Assembly (NCBI RefSeq): GCF_000635915.2
Contig: NZ_CP015614.1
Location: forward strand, 2,640,501-2,704,500
Direction of reading: 5' to 3'
From: Brevundimonas naejangsanensis
GTDB lineage: Bacteria > Pseudomonadota > Alphaproteobacteria > Caulobacterales > Caulobacteraceae
DNA: 64,000 nucleotides
Positions 34,581 to 43,409 of the stretch are shown one piece after another. A program made the translations under genes and the position numbers. Every line of letters begins with the position of its first letter. Position 1 is the stretch's first letter. The notes beneath the pieces are model-generated. The model worked only from the letters and a program-made list of their open reading frames with translations. It was not told the DNA's origin and searched no databases.

Positions 34581-35524
34581 TTGGCCAGGAAGGCGTCCAG
34601 CGCGCCATGGAAGGCGTCGGGCTGGTCGAACATGATGAAGTGGGCGCTGTCGTCGATGCGCTTCAGCCTGGCGCCCGGCAGGGTCGCGAACGACATCTGG
34701 TAGATGGCGTCGGTAATCGCGTCGGTCATGCGGGCGTCGTTGAACTTGACGTAGAGCACCTCGGTCGGGGCGGTGATCTTGGCCAATTCGGGTCGCAGGT
34801 CGGTGGTCACCAGTTCGCGGAAGGCGGCGGCCGAGACTTTCTGGTCGCTGCCCCGCATGTCCTTCAACGCCTCTTCGCGGCGGCTTTCGGTGTTGATCAT
34901 GCCGTTGATGGAGGCCGTGGCCTGGGCGACGTAGGCCTCGCGCGGGCTGGTCGACTGGGCGGTCCAGATCTGATCGGCGACGGGGGTCACGCTCTCGGCC
35001 GTCGCGCCGGGCGCGCCGAACATGGCGCCCATGAACGGGATCATGTCCACGACCATCAGCTTGCCGACCAGCTCGGGGTGACGCGCGGCCAGCATCATGC
35101 CCATGGTGCCCCCCATGGAGTGGCCGACGACGGCGGGCTTGTTCAGATGCTGCTCGCGGATGTAGCGGGCGATGTCTTCGGCCACGGGGGCGCCGACCGG
35201 TTGGGGCGCGTCGCCCTGGGCGTTGGCTTGAGGCGCGGCGCCCGCGAAACCGGCGACGTGGATGCGGTGGATGCGATAGCGCCCGGCCAGGTGATCGACC
35301 GTCCGCTGCCAGACCGCGGGCGAGGACGACAGGCCGGGGATCAGGATCAGGTCGGGCGCGCCTTCCGGTCCGTCGACGCGGACGCTGAGGCGGTCGGAGG
35401 CGAAGGCGGCGTGCGCCGCGCCGTGGGCCGCGTGATTGACATGGCCGTCCTGAGCCACGGCGGGAGCGGCGGCCAGCAACAGGGCGGCGGCGCCGAAAAA
35501 GGCGGTGGAGGCGGTGCGGATCAA
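34577..35524 (-). CDS. Secreted alpha/beta hydrolase with His-rich N-terminus
   Basis: A 315-residue exported hydrolase. Signal peptide 1-24 (cut after AVA) is followed by a His-rich stretch with His28, 31, 34 and 38, which looks metal-binding and is not part of the hydrolase fold. Nucleophile Ser136 in VVGHSMGG and His295 in DSAHFIM complete the catalytic site; the oxyanion loop is LIPGLSS. Substrate is unknown. It overlaps the methyltransferase gene by 4 bases and is divergent from the Rieske gene. Confidence 0.9.
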   Translation of the reverse strand: MIRTASTAFFGAAALLLAAAPAVAQDGHVNHAAHGAAHAAFASDRLSVRVDGPEGAPDLILIPGLSSSPAVWQRTVDHLAGRYRIHRIHVAGFAGAAPQANAQGDAPQPVGAPVAEDIARYIREQHLNKPAVVGHSMGGTMGMMLAARHPELVGKLMVVDMIPFMGAMFGAPGATAESVTPVADQIWTAQSTSPREAYVAQATASINGMINTESRREEALKDMRGSDQKVSAAAFRELVTTDLRPELAKITAPTEVLYVKFNDARMTDAITDAIYQMSFATLPGARLKRIDDSAHFIMFDQPDAFHGALDAFLAK

Positions 35525-35623
35525 GGCGTCTCTCCCAAAGAGAATTTGAGACAGATTAATTCATCGGCTGAGGAAGGGAATGGCCTTTGGACGGCCAGCC
35601 GTCCCTGCTGCTACAAGGCGGCC

Positions 35624-36739
35624 ATGACTGCAGACGCCGCGCCCGCACCCTCTACTGCTCCAGAAGCGAAAGCCCCGCCGACCGCTTTCGGCAAGGGCTT
35701 CATCACCGACGCCTGGTATTTCGTCGCCCTGGCGCGCGACGTGCCGGTGGCCAGCCTGAAGCGCTATGAGATTATGGGCGAGCCGGTGCTGATCGGCCGC
35801 ACCCGCGCGGGGGAGGTCTATGGCATGCGCGACATCTGCCCCCACCGCGCGGCGCCGTTGTCGGCCGGACGCCTGGTCGAGAAGCCGGGCGAGGGCGAGA
35901 CGATCGAGTGCCCCTATCACGGCTGGCGCTTCCGGCCTGATGGCGTCTGCGCCGCCATCCCGTCGCTGGTCGAGGATCAGGCGTTCGAGGCCAACCGCAT
36001 CAAGGTGCGATCCTATCCGGTGCGCGAGAGCCAGGGCATGGTCTTCGTCTGGATGGCGGCCGACGCCCGCAATCCGTCCGAGCCGGATCAGGAACCGCCG
36101 CTGTTCCCCGGCGCCGTCGGCCAGCCGCGCCTGGTCGAGGCGATGGATTTCGACAGCCATATCGACCACGCCGTCGTCGGCCTGATGGACCCCGCCCACG
36201 GCCCCTATGTCCACCAGCAGTGGTGGTGGCGCTCCGAGCATTCCATGCACGAGAAAGCCAAAACCTTTGCCCCGGTCGACTTCGGCTGGGCCATGGTGCG
36301 CCATGCGCCGTCCTCGAACAGCCGCCTGTACAAGGTGCTGGGCGGGGCGCCTGCGACCGAAATCACCTTCCGCCTGCCGGGCTATCGCTGGGAGCATATT
36401 CAGGTGGGCGCCAAGCAGGTGCTGGCCCTGACCTGCCTGACGCCGGTGAGCGAGACCAAGACCCGCATCACCCAGATCTTCTGGTCCGACCACTGGGTGT
36501 TCGGCATCGCCAAGCCCTTCCTGCGCATGGGCGTCGTCGCCTTCCTCAAGCAGGACGGCGGCATGGTGAACCTGCAGAACGAGGGGCTGAAATACGACCC
36601 GGCCCTGATCTGGATCGATGACGCCGACAAACAGGCCAAATGGTATCAGCAGCTGAAGCGCGAATGGCTGAAGAGCCGCGCCGAGGGCCGCGCCTTCGTC
36701 AATCCGATCCAGGAGACGGTGCTGCGCTGGAAGAGCTGA
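35624..36739 (+). CDS. Rieske non-heme iron oxygenase (VanA-like)
   Basis: A 371-residue oxygenase component. The [2Fe-2S] Rieske site is Cys72-x-His74 and Cys96-x2-His99 (CPHRAAPL, CPYHGW). The mononuclear iron ligands fit D189-x2-H192-x4-H197 in GLMDPAHGPYVH, the arrangement of vanillate demethylase-type enzymes. No ferredoxin or reductase partner is encoded nearby, so electrons must come from elsewhere. Substrate unknown; aromatic O-demethylation or sterol-type hydroxylation are both possible. The long in-frame opening upstream runs antisense through the hydrolase and is not used. Confidence 0.9.
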   Translation: MTADAAPAPSTAPEAKAPPTAFGKGFITDAWYFVALARDVPVASLKRYEIMGEPVLIGRTRAGEVYGMRDICPHRAAPLSAGRLVEKPGEGETIECPYHGWRFRPDGVCAAIPSLVEDQAFEANRIKVRSYPVRESQGMVFVWMAADARNPSEPDQEPPLFPGAVGQPRLVEAMDFDSHIDHAVVGLMDPAHGPYVHQQWWWRSEHSMHEKAKTFAPVDFGWAMVRHAPSSNSRLYKVLGGAPATEITFRLPGYRWEHIQVGAKQVLALTCLTPVSETKTRITQIFWSDHWVFGIAKPFLRMGVVAFLKQDGGMVNLQNEGLKYDPALIWIDDADKQAKWYQQLKREWLKSRAEGRAFVNPIQETVLRWKS

Positions 36740-36800
36740 CGGCGGAACTCCGGCGGCTCAGCTCTGGCCGTTCCGTGCGGAACCGCGCAATCATGCCGTC

Positions 36801-37451
36801 ATGAAGTCGGTCGCGCGCCTCTTTCGTCTGCATTTGGCCCTGTGGTTGGGGTTGGCGGTCATGGCGGCCGCGAGCGCCGTTTCGCCCGTAGCCTGGGGCT
36901 GGCCGATGCGGCTGGCGGTCGCGTGGGACGCGGGCGTGGCGGCCTTTCTGCTGCTGACCTTCGTGCGGCTCAGCCGAACCCGATCGGTGGCGAGGATCCG
37001 CGCGCGGGCGGCGGAAATGGACCAGGCGGGCAGGGCGGTTCTGCCGCTCAGCCTGTTGGCGGCGGGGGCCAGCGTCTTCGTCATCGTCTTGATGGCGGCG
37101 TCGGGGGGCAAGCCGACGGCGACGGCGGCGACGCTGATCGTGGCCACCATCGCCCTGAGCTGGCTGTTCGTGCAGACCATCTTCGCCCTGCATTACGCCC
37201 ATGAATTCTATGCGCCGGCCGGGACCGGCCAGGGCGACCGCCAAGGGCTGATGTTCCCCGGCGAGGACGACGCCGACTATTGGGACTTCCTGCACTTCGC
37301 CCTGATCATCGGCGTGGCGAACCAGACCGCCGATGTGCAGATCTCCAGCCAGCGCCTGCGCCGCATCGCCACCGTCCACAGCATCCTGGCCTGGCTGTTC
37401 AACACGGTGATCCTGGCCCTGGCGGTCAATCTGGCGGTCAACCTGTTGTAG
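36801..37451 (+). CDS. DUF1345 membrane protein
   Basis: A 216-residue protein with about five membrane segments (near 8-28, 36-55, 80-100, 108-128, 190-213). The DUF1345 core is clear: FALHYAHEFY, GLMFPGEDDADYWDFLHFALIIGVANQTADVQI and RRIATVHSILAWLFNTVILALAVN. The function is unknown. It follows the Rieske gene after 61 bases on the same strand, without evident functional link. Confidence 0.9.
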   Translation: MKSVARLFRLHLALWLGLAVMAAASAVSPVAWGWPMRLAVAWDAGVAAFLLLTFVRLSRTRSVARIRARAAEMDQAGRAVLPLSLLAAGASVFVIVLMAASGGKPTATAATLIVATIALSWLFVQTIFALHYAHEFYAPAGTGQGDRQGLMFPGEDDADYWDFLHFALIIGVANQTADVQISSQRLRRIATVHSILAWLFNTVILALAVNLAVNLL

Positions 37452-37720
37452 GCTTTCGGCGGGTTCGCCTTGACTTGGCCGCTATTGAGGTCCATCTGCG
37501 CTGTATCGCACAATGCGGTGACCGGCGCGTTCCAGCGCGTGTTTGGGCTTCCCTGACCGGAAGGCCTGTCTGTCGAGCGGCCGGATCATTCGATTTCATA
37601 CGTCGTCCATACACGCGGGGCGGCGCCCGTTCCCCGCCCGATTTCGGGCAGGCGACGTGCGCCCTTTTGTGAAGGTCTGGTTCGTCCAGCCGCGCGCGCC
37701 GCCGTTCGTGAAAGACAGAC

Positions 37721-39226
37721 GTGAGCGACACTCTTACTTTTGAATCCATGGGCCTGAACAAGGCTCTGCTGACCGCCCTGGCCGCAACCGGCTACGAGAA
37801 GCCGACGCCGATCCAGGCCAAGTCCATCCCCGACGTGATGAAGGGCAAGGACCTGCTGGGCATCGCCCAGACCGGCACCGGCAAGACGGCGGCCTTCGCC
37901 CTGCCGATCCTACATCGCCTGGCCGAGAACCGCGTGGCGCCCAAGCCGCGCACCACGCGCTGCCTGGTCCTGAGCCCGACGCGCGAACTGGCGACCCAGA
38001 TCGCCGACAGCTTCAAGCAATACGGCGCCCACCTGGGCTTCCGCGTCGCCGTCATCTTCGGCGGCGTGAAATACGGCCCGCAGGAACGCGCCCTGCAACA
38101 GGGGCTTGATGTGCTGGTCGCGGCGCCCGGCCGCCTGCTGGACCACCTGCAACAGAAGACGCTGGACCTGTCGCAGACCGAGATCTTCGTCCTGGACGAG
38201 GCCGACCAGATGCTGGACCTGGGCTTCATCAAGCCGATCCGCCAGATCGTCAGCCGCATCCCGGCCAAGCGCCAGAACCTGTTCTTCTCGGCCACCATGC
38301 CGTCTGAGATCGGCAAGCTGGCCGGCGAGCTGCTGAAGGACCCGGTCAAGGTCCAGGTCACGCCGCAGGCCACCACGGTCGAGCGCATCCAGCAGTCGGT
38401 GATCTGGGTCGAACAGGGCAAGAAGCGCGCCCTGCTGACCGAGCTGTTCTCCGACCCCGCCTATACGCGCTGCCTGGTCTTCACCAAGACCAAGCACGGC
38501 GCCGACAAGGTCGCGGCCTATCTGGAGGCGGGCGGCGTCGAGGCCGGCGCCATCCACGGCAACAAGAGCCAGCCGCAACGCGAGCGCGCGCTTGAAGCCT
38601 TCAAGAACGGCAAGCTGCGCGTTCTGGTCGCCACCGACATCGCCGCGCGCGGGATCGACGTGGACAAGGTCACCCACGTGGTGAACTTCGAGCTGCCCTA
38701 TGTGCCGGAAGCCTATGTCCACCGCATCGGCCGGACGGCCCGAGCGGGCAAGGACGGCACCGCCATCAGCTTCGTCGCCGGCGACGAGATGAAGCTGCTG
38801 AAGGACATCGAGAAGGTCACGCGCCAGAAGATCCCCGCGATCGACCGCCGCAACGACAAGGCGCTGGCCCAGCTGGACGCCTCCATCATGGCGGCGGGCG
38901 TGGCCAAGAAGGCGACCCTGCCTGAACGTGAAGGCCGCTCGGACGGCGAAGGCCGGGGCGGGCGTGGTCGCGGCGGCCGCAACCCGCACCGTGAAGGCGT
39001 CAAGCAGGAGGCCGGCGGTCAGCCGCACCGCCAGCGTCGCGGCCGCAACGGCGCGCCTGCGGTTGAGCGCGCGGCGCCGGTCTACGATCCGATGGCGGGC
39101 GATCGCGCCCGCTCGTCGGTGCGCGCAGCGCCGTCCGCCGAGCCCAAGCCGGTCGGCGAACTGCAGCGCCGCCCGCGTCGTCGTCGCCCGTCGAACGGGG
39201 GCAAGGGCCACGCCGCCCAGGGCTGA
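37721..39226 (+). CDS. rhlE: DEAD-box RNA helicase RhlE-like
   Basis: ATP-dependent RNA helicase, 501 residues from a GTG start. Motifs in order: Q motif KPTPIQ, AQTGTGKT, PTRELATQ, DEAD, SAT, VATDIAARGID and HRIGRTARAG. The C-terminal 115 residues are an Arg/Gly-rich basic RNA-binding tail with RGGRGRGGRN. Such helicases act in ribosome assembly, RNA decay and cold adaptation. The 269-base upstream region contains TTGACT at 37470 but no matching -10 that I trust; a long leader would be typical of cold-regulated helicases. Confidence 0.93.
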   Translation: MSDTLTFESMGLNKALLTALAATGYEKPTPIQAKSIPDVMKGKDLLGIAQTGTGKTAAFALPILHRLAENRVAPKPRTTRCLVLSPTRELATQIADSFKQYGAHLGFRVAVIFGGVKYGPQERALQQGLDVLVAAPGRLLDHLQQKTLDLSQTEIFVLDEADQMLDLGFIKPIRQIVSRIPAKRQNLFFSATMPSEIGKLAGELLKDPVKVQVTPQATTVERIQQSVIWVEQGKKRALLTELFSDPAYTRCLVFTKTKHGADKVAAYLEAGGVEAGAIHGNKSQPQRERALEAFKNGKLRVLVATDIAARGIDVDKVTHVVNFELPYVPEAYVHRIGRTARAGKDGTAISFVAGDEMKLLKDIEKVTRQKIPAIDRRNDKALAQLDASIMAAGVAKKATLPEREGRSDGEGRGGRGRGGRNPHREGVKQEAGGQPHRQRRGRNGAPAVERAAPVYDPMAGDRARSSVRAAPSAEPKPVGELQRRPRRRRPSNGGKGHAAQG

Positions 39227-39340
39227 TACAGCAAAGCCCGCTCGCTCCCCGAGGAGCGGGCGGCGCGGGCCGCCCGCGACAGGGTCGGGGAGGCGCGGGG
39301 CGCCTCCACCGCCTTAAAGCTTGCAAACCCGCTCAAGCCA

Positions 39341-39361
39341 GCAGGCGGCCGCGCCGCCTGC
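39341..39361. repeat. Perfect GC palindrome between rhlE and purH
   Basis: GCAGGCGGC (39341-39349) and GCCGCCTGC (39353-39361) form a 9 bp stem with a 3-base loop, between convergent genes. There is no U tract, so it is only a possible bidirectional terminator. Another hairpin, GCCCGCTC with GAGCGGGC, is at 39236-39261. Confidence 0.5.
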
Positions 39362-39373
39362 GTTAGCGGTCTA

Positions 39374-40978
39374 TCAGTGCCTGAACACCCGCACGCCGGT
39401 GAAGGCCATGGCGATGTTGCGTTCGTCGGCGGCGGCGATGACTTCCTCGTCGCGGATCGAGCCGCCCGGCTGGATCACCGCCGTGGCCCCGGCGGCGACG
39501 GCTTCCAGCAGACCGTCGGCGAAGGGGAAGAAGGCTTCGGACGCGCAAGCCGAGCCTTCAGCCAGCGAATGGGCCAGACCCTTGGCCTCGCCGGCTTCCT
39601 TGGCGCGGATGGCGGCGATGCGGGCGCTGTCGCGGCGGTTCATCTGGCCGGCGCCGATGCCCGCCGTCTGGCCGTCCTTGGCGTAGACGATGGCGTTGGA
39701 CTTGACGTGCTTGGCCACGGTGAAGGCGAATAGCATGTCCTGGATCTCGCTCGGCGTCGGCTGGCGGCGCGTGACGATCTTCAGATCTTCCGGCTTGATC
39801 AGCGAGCGGTCGCGCGACTGCACCAGGAAGCCGCCGGCCACCGAGCGGAACACCTCGCCCGGGCCGTGCGGGTCAGGGAGACCATTCGTGATCAACAGGC
39901 GCAGGTTCTTCTTGGCGGCGAAGACTTCCTTGGCCTCGTCGTCCGCGCCCGGCGCGATGACCACCTCGGTGAAGATGCCGGTGATGGCGCGGGCGTCCTC
40001 GCCCGTCAGCGGGCGGTTGACGGCGATGACGCCGCCGAAGGCCGACACGGCGTCGCATTCCAGCGCGCGGGCGTAGGCCTCCGACAGGGTATGGCCGACG
40101 GCCACGCCGCAGGGGTTGGCGTGTTTGACGATGACGCAGGCCGGGGCCTCGAACTCGGCGACCAGCTCATAGGCGGCGTCGGCGTCGGCGATGTTGTTGT
40201 AGCCCAGCTCCTTGCCCTGGATCTGGGTGGCGTAGGCCACGCCCGGGCGCTTCTCGCCGGTGCGGTAGAAGGCGCCGGTCTGGTGCGGGTTTTCGCCATA
40301 GCGCAGCGTTTGCGCCAGCGAACCGGCGATCGCCTTGCGCGCCGGGGCGGCGTCTTCCAGCTGACCGGCGAACCACGACGACACGGCGGCGTCATAGGCG
40401 GCGGTGCGGGCGAAGGCGCGGGCGGCCAATTGCTTGCGCAGCGCCAGCGTGGTCGTTCCGTCGGCCTTTAGCGCCTCGACGATCAGGCCGATGCTCTCGG
40501 CGTCCACGGCGACGGCGACGTGGCCGTGGTTCTTGCTGCCCGAGCGGATCATGGCCGGGCCGCCGATGTCGATATTCTCGATGGCCGCTTCAAAGCCGCC
40601 GCCGGATTCCACCGTCTTTTCGAACGGATAGAGATCGATCCAGACGATGTCGATTGGGCCGATGCCGTGCTCGCTCATGGCGGCGGCGTGGGCCTGGGCG
40701 TTGCGCACGCCCAGCAGGCCGCCGTGCACGACCGGGTGCAGGGTCTTGACCCGGCCGTCCATCATTTCCGGGAAGCCGGTCAGATCGGCCACGTCCTTGA
40801 CCGGCAGGCCGAAGCCCGCGATCGCCGCCTTGGTGCCTCCGGTCGAGACCAGCTCGACGCCCAGCCCCGCCAGGGTGCGCGCGGCGTCTTCCAGCCCCGC
40901 CTTGTCCGACAGGGAGATCAGGGCGCGGACGGGCTTGATCGCGTCCGGGGCGGGCGGAAAGTCGGGAGCGGCGGGCAT
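39374..40978 (-). CDS. purH: Bifunctional AICAR transformylase/IMP cyclohydrolase PurH
   Basis: Final two steps of purine synthesis, 534 residues. The N-terminal cyclohydrolase begins [26 protein letters not shown] and includes [16 protein letters not shown]. The transformylase half has [12 protein letters not shown] with the catalytic Lys-His, and the conserved [14 protein letters not shown]. It ends in the family-typical GVRVFRH. The ATG at 40978 is preferred; 41032 would add an unrelated Pro/Arg-rich stretch. Confidence 0.96.
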   Translation of the reverse strand: MPAAPDFPPAPDAIKPVRALISLSDKAGLEDAARTLAGLGVELVSTGGTKAAIAGFGLPVKDVADLTGFPEMMDGRVKTLHPVVHGGLLGVRNAQAHAAAMSEHGIGPIDIVWIDLYPFEKTVESGGGFEAAIENIDIGGPAMIRSGSKNHGHVAVAVDAESIGLIVEALKADGTTTLALRKQLAARAFARTAAYDAAVSSWFAGQLEDAAPARKAIAGSLAQTLRYGENPHQTGAFYRTGEKRPGVAYATQIQGKELGYNNIADADAAYELVAEFEAPACVIVKHANPCGVAVGHTLSEAYARALECDAVSAFGGVIAVNRPLTGEDARAITGIFTEVVIAPGADDEAKEVFAAKKNLRLLITNGLPDPHGPGEVFRSVAGGFLVQSRDRSLIKPEDLKIVTRRQPTPSEIQDMLFAFTVAKHVKSNAIVYAKDGQTAGIGAGQMNRRDSARIAAIRAKEAGEAKGLAHSLAEGSACASEAFFPFADGLLEAVAAGATAVIQPGGSIRDEEVIAAADERNIAMAFTGVRVFRH

Positions 40979-41080
40979 GGGCGGCGTCCGTTTACGGCTG
41001 GGGCGGGGAGATGGCGGGGCCTCTAGCACCAACGGGACACGGCGTCAGCCCTTGGCGGTCGTTGCTGTGCTCCCGGCGCC

Positions 41081-41109
41081 CGATCCTCGGGTCAAGCCCG
41101 AGGATGACG
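41081..41109 (-). repeat. REP-like palindrome, copy 3
   Basis: Same core as 23926-23955, in the orientation of 24002-24031, upstream of the GIY-YIG gene. It pairs with 41158-41185 as an inverted pair 48 bases apart. Confidence 0.85.
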
Positions 41110-41157
41110 AAAGGGAGGGGGCACGTGGAGAATGTTGTCGTGTCTTGCTCACACTGC

Positions 41158-41185
41158 GTCATCCTCGGGCTTGACCCGAGGATCG
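41158..41185 (+). repeat. REP-like palindrome, copy 4
   Basis: Opposite orientation to copy 3. It ends 23 bases before the ATG of the GIY-YIG gene, so it would lie within or next to that gene's leader. Confidence 0.85.
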
Positions 41186-41208
41186 AGTTGTCCGCCACTC
41201 ACGGTTCC

Positions 41209-41598
41209 ATGAACGAGCGCCGTCCCTTCATCGCGACCTATATTCTGGCCAGTCGCCCGCTCGGCGTTCTTTACGTCGGCATGACCTCGAACCTCTACGA
41301 ACGCATCCGCCAGCATCGGGAGGACGGCATCGAAGGCTTCGCCCAGCGCTACGGCTGCAAGACGCTGGTCTGGTACGAAGCGCATGGCTTCGTCACCGAG
41401 GCGATCCGGCGCGAGAAGTCGCTGAAGCGCTGGAACCGCACCTGGAAGCTGGAGCTGATCGAGAAGACCAACCCGGAGTGGCAAGACCTCTATCCCAGCC
41501 TGTTTGGATTGGCGCCTGATCCTCGGGTCAAGCCCGAGGATGAGGGAGGGAGAGAGGGAGGCGTCGAGGCATTTCTGAAGCGCCTCGACCGGCTTTAG
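41209..41598 (+). CDS. GIY-YIG endonuclease superfamily protein
   Basis: A 129-residue protein of the small stand-alone GIY-YIG type (UPF0213/YhbQ-like). Motifs: TYILAS with Tyr11, LYVGMTSNLYERIRQH with Tyr22 and Arg32, and Glu69 in RREKSLKRW, the usual metal ligand. ATG 41209 is chosen because upstream in-frame sequence is repeat-derived. Residues 104-112 (DPRVKPEDE) are encoded exactly by repeat copy 5, so a palindrome has extended the C-terminus. The cellular target is unknown; it overlaps the next gene's stop by 4 bases, convergently. Confidence 0.9.
   Translation: MNERRPFIATYILASRPLGVLYVGMTSNLYERIRQHREDGIEGFAQRYGCKTLVWYEAHGFVTEAIRREKSLKRWNRTWKLELIEKTNPEWQDLYPSLFGLAPDPRVKPEDEGGREGGVEAFLKRLDRL
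41518..41544 (-). repeat. REP-like palindrome, copy 5, inside the GIY-YIG coding sequence
   Basis: Identical to copy 3 except for its last bases (GATGAG for GATGAC). It is read in frame as residues 104-112 of the GIY-YIG protein. Confidence 0.85.
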
Positions 41599-43409
41599 TC
41601 CGGATCGCCGCTCGCGCCGGCCGGGCTCAGCTTCCAGCGGACCTTGGTTTCGGCGTCGGTGCGGGCCGAGCCGCGCACGACGATCTGCAAGGAGCGGCGG
41701 GTCAGGCCTTCGTCGATGTGGACGGCGGGCTCGATGGCTACGTCGGGGCCGTCGCTGCGGAACCACCAGCCGCGTCCGGACGGGCCGCGCAGCAGGATGG
41801 AGCGGCGGTCGCGGGCCAGCGAGGCCTGGACCCCCGGCTCCAGCTGGAAGCGCAGGGCGTAGGGGGCGGCGATGGCGCGGGTCGCTTCGGGGCGGCCTTC
41901 GGGCGGGTGCAGCCGCTCCTCGGCGCGCAGTTCGTCCAGCCGCTGGTCGATGTAGAGGCGGCGCTGGTGCATCAGGCCGTACTGCGCCATCCAGCCGTCG
42001 TGCTCGACCTCCAGCCAGACGGCGCCGGCGCCTTCCTGATGCTGGCGCGTGACGTGCAGGGCGGGGCCGACGAGGCGCGGGCCCAGCAGCTCGCCCTTCC
42101 AGCCCGCCAGAGGCTCGGCCAGAGGCTGCTCGCCCAGCGTCAGGGTCGAGGCGCCCGGCGTCAGGCGCAGGGCCTGGCGGTCCAGGGCGCGCGGCGTCCA
42201 TCCCGCCGAGGTGAACAGGCGGTCGCGGCCGCAGACGACCTCCAGGGCCGCGGGCTGGCCGCAGGCGGCGGCCGACCAGGCGTTGCGCGCCGGGGCCTCG
42301 ACATCGACCATGACGGTCAGAAGAGGGCTGGAGACGCGCAGCAGGCCGCCGACCACGCCGCTGGGCGGGGCGGCGGGGGCGTCGTCATGCGCGCGGGCGG
42401 CGGCGATGCGCTCGGGCGTGGAGGGGCCGCCGCCCTGAAACACGGCCAGCTTCCGATCGGGCAGGGTCTGCAGGCGCAGGGCCATCGTCAGGCGCGAAAT
42501 GGCCTCGGCCACCGGCTCGGGCGTGACTTCGGACAGCTGGGCCAGGGCGTCGTCCAGCGTCAGCAGGTCGAGCAGCAGCTCCAGCCCCCTTTCCGGCGCG
42601 CGCGAGGCGTGGGCGCCGTCGGGGGCGACCGTGGCGGTCAGGGCGGCGGGCAGACGTTTCAGCGCCTTGTTGCGGATGGCGGCGCCGGCCTTGCCGGTCA
42701 GGGCGCATCCCGCGACGGCGGCGGCGGTCAGGCGCTCGGCCCGGCCCAGGATCCCGCCGGGCGGCCGCAGCAGCTGGCGCGCCTGATGGGCCAGGATGTC
42801 GGTCAGCTTCAGGCGCTCGACCTCGGTCGCTGCGCCCGCCAGCCGCCGTCCGGCGCAGGCCAGGTGATAGACGCGGCGGGCCAGAATGTCCGGATCCCAG
42901 GAAAAGGGCGACCAGCGGCTGAAGACCTCATGCCAGGCCAGGGTCAGGGCCAGGACTTCGCGCACGCCGCGATCGCCCTGAGCCATCATGGCGGGCAGCC
43001 AGTTGAAGCTGTGCAGCTCGACGGCGAAGGCGCGGCTGGGCGTGGGGCTGTTCCACAGCTCGGTCGGAGTTCCGGCGTCCAGGCTCAGGCCCGCCAGCGT
43101 CAGCTTGCCCGACAACAGGGGGCGCGGGGCCTCTTCGGGCAGGGGGCGGAAGTCGCGCGGGCTGACGGCGAAACCCTCGGCGGTCGGACCGCCCAGCGTC
43201 AGGCCGTAGCCGGGCAGGCCGTACAGTTCGATCCACGCCTGGCGCGCCAACAGCCCCTTGGCGACCGAGGCCCACAGGCGCGGGTCCGGTCGGGCGCCGG
43301 AGGCGGGGCGCACGGGGGTCCGCATCGGGGCGCCCTTCAGGCCGGGGATGTGCCCTTCGGCCAGGGGGACGTCGCTGTCGCGCGGGGCGAAGGGGCCGAG
43401 GGGGCTCAC
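41595..43409 (-). CDS. Heparinase II/III-like protein
   Basis: A 604-residue protein with an N-terminal alpha/alpha toroid-like helical region (about 30-330: WNSPTPSRAFAVELHSFNWLPAMM, QGGGPSTPERIA) and a C-terminal heparinase II/III beta domain (about 380-595) with HDGWMAQYGLMHQRRLYID. The family holds uronic-acid lyases, but the alphaproteobacterial members next to rpe and purH have no known substrate and no signal peptide is seen here. Its start overlaps the rpe stop by 4 bases, so it is co-translated with rpe. Confidence 0.85.
   Translation of the reverse strand: MSPLGPFAPRDSDVPLAEGHIPGLKGAPMRTPVRPASGARPDPRLWASVAKGLLARQAWIELYGLPGYGLTLGGPTAEGFAVSPRDFRPLPEEAPRPLLSGKLTLAGLSLDAGTPTELWNSPTPSRAFAVELHSFNWLPAMMAQGDRGVREVLALTLAWHEVFSRWSPFSWDPDILARRVYHLACAGRRLAGAATEVERLKLTDILAHQARQLLRPPGGILGRAERLTAAAVAGCALTGKAGAAIRNKALKRLPAALTATVAPDGAHASRAPERGLELLLDLLTLDDALAQLSEVTPEPVAEAISRLTMALRLQTLPDRKLAVFQGGGPSTPERIAAARAHDDAPAAPPSGVVGGLLRVSSPLLTVMVDVEAPARNAWSAAACGQPAALEVVCGRDRLFTSAGWTPRALDRQALRLTPGASTLTLGEQPLAEPLAGWKGELLGPRLVGPALHVTRQHQEGAGAVWLEVEHDGWMAQYGLMHQRRLYIDQRLDELRAEERLHPPEGRPEATRAIAAPYALRFQLEPGVQASLARDRRSILLRGPSGRGWWFRSDGPDVAIEPAVHIDEGLTRRSLQIVVRGSARTDAETKVRWKLSPAGASGDPD

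Noticed and set aside
34607..35623. In-frame extension of the Rieske gene by about 339 residues
   Set aside because: The extra part runs antisense through the exported hydrolase gene. The Rieske family start matches ATG 35624.
41149..42201. 350-codon minus-strand frame over the GIY-YIG gene and heparinase end
   Set aside because: It reads the palindromic repeats as protein (LGLDPRI-type peptides) and is Arg/Pro/Ala-rich. It is a shadow of the real genes.
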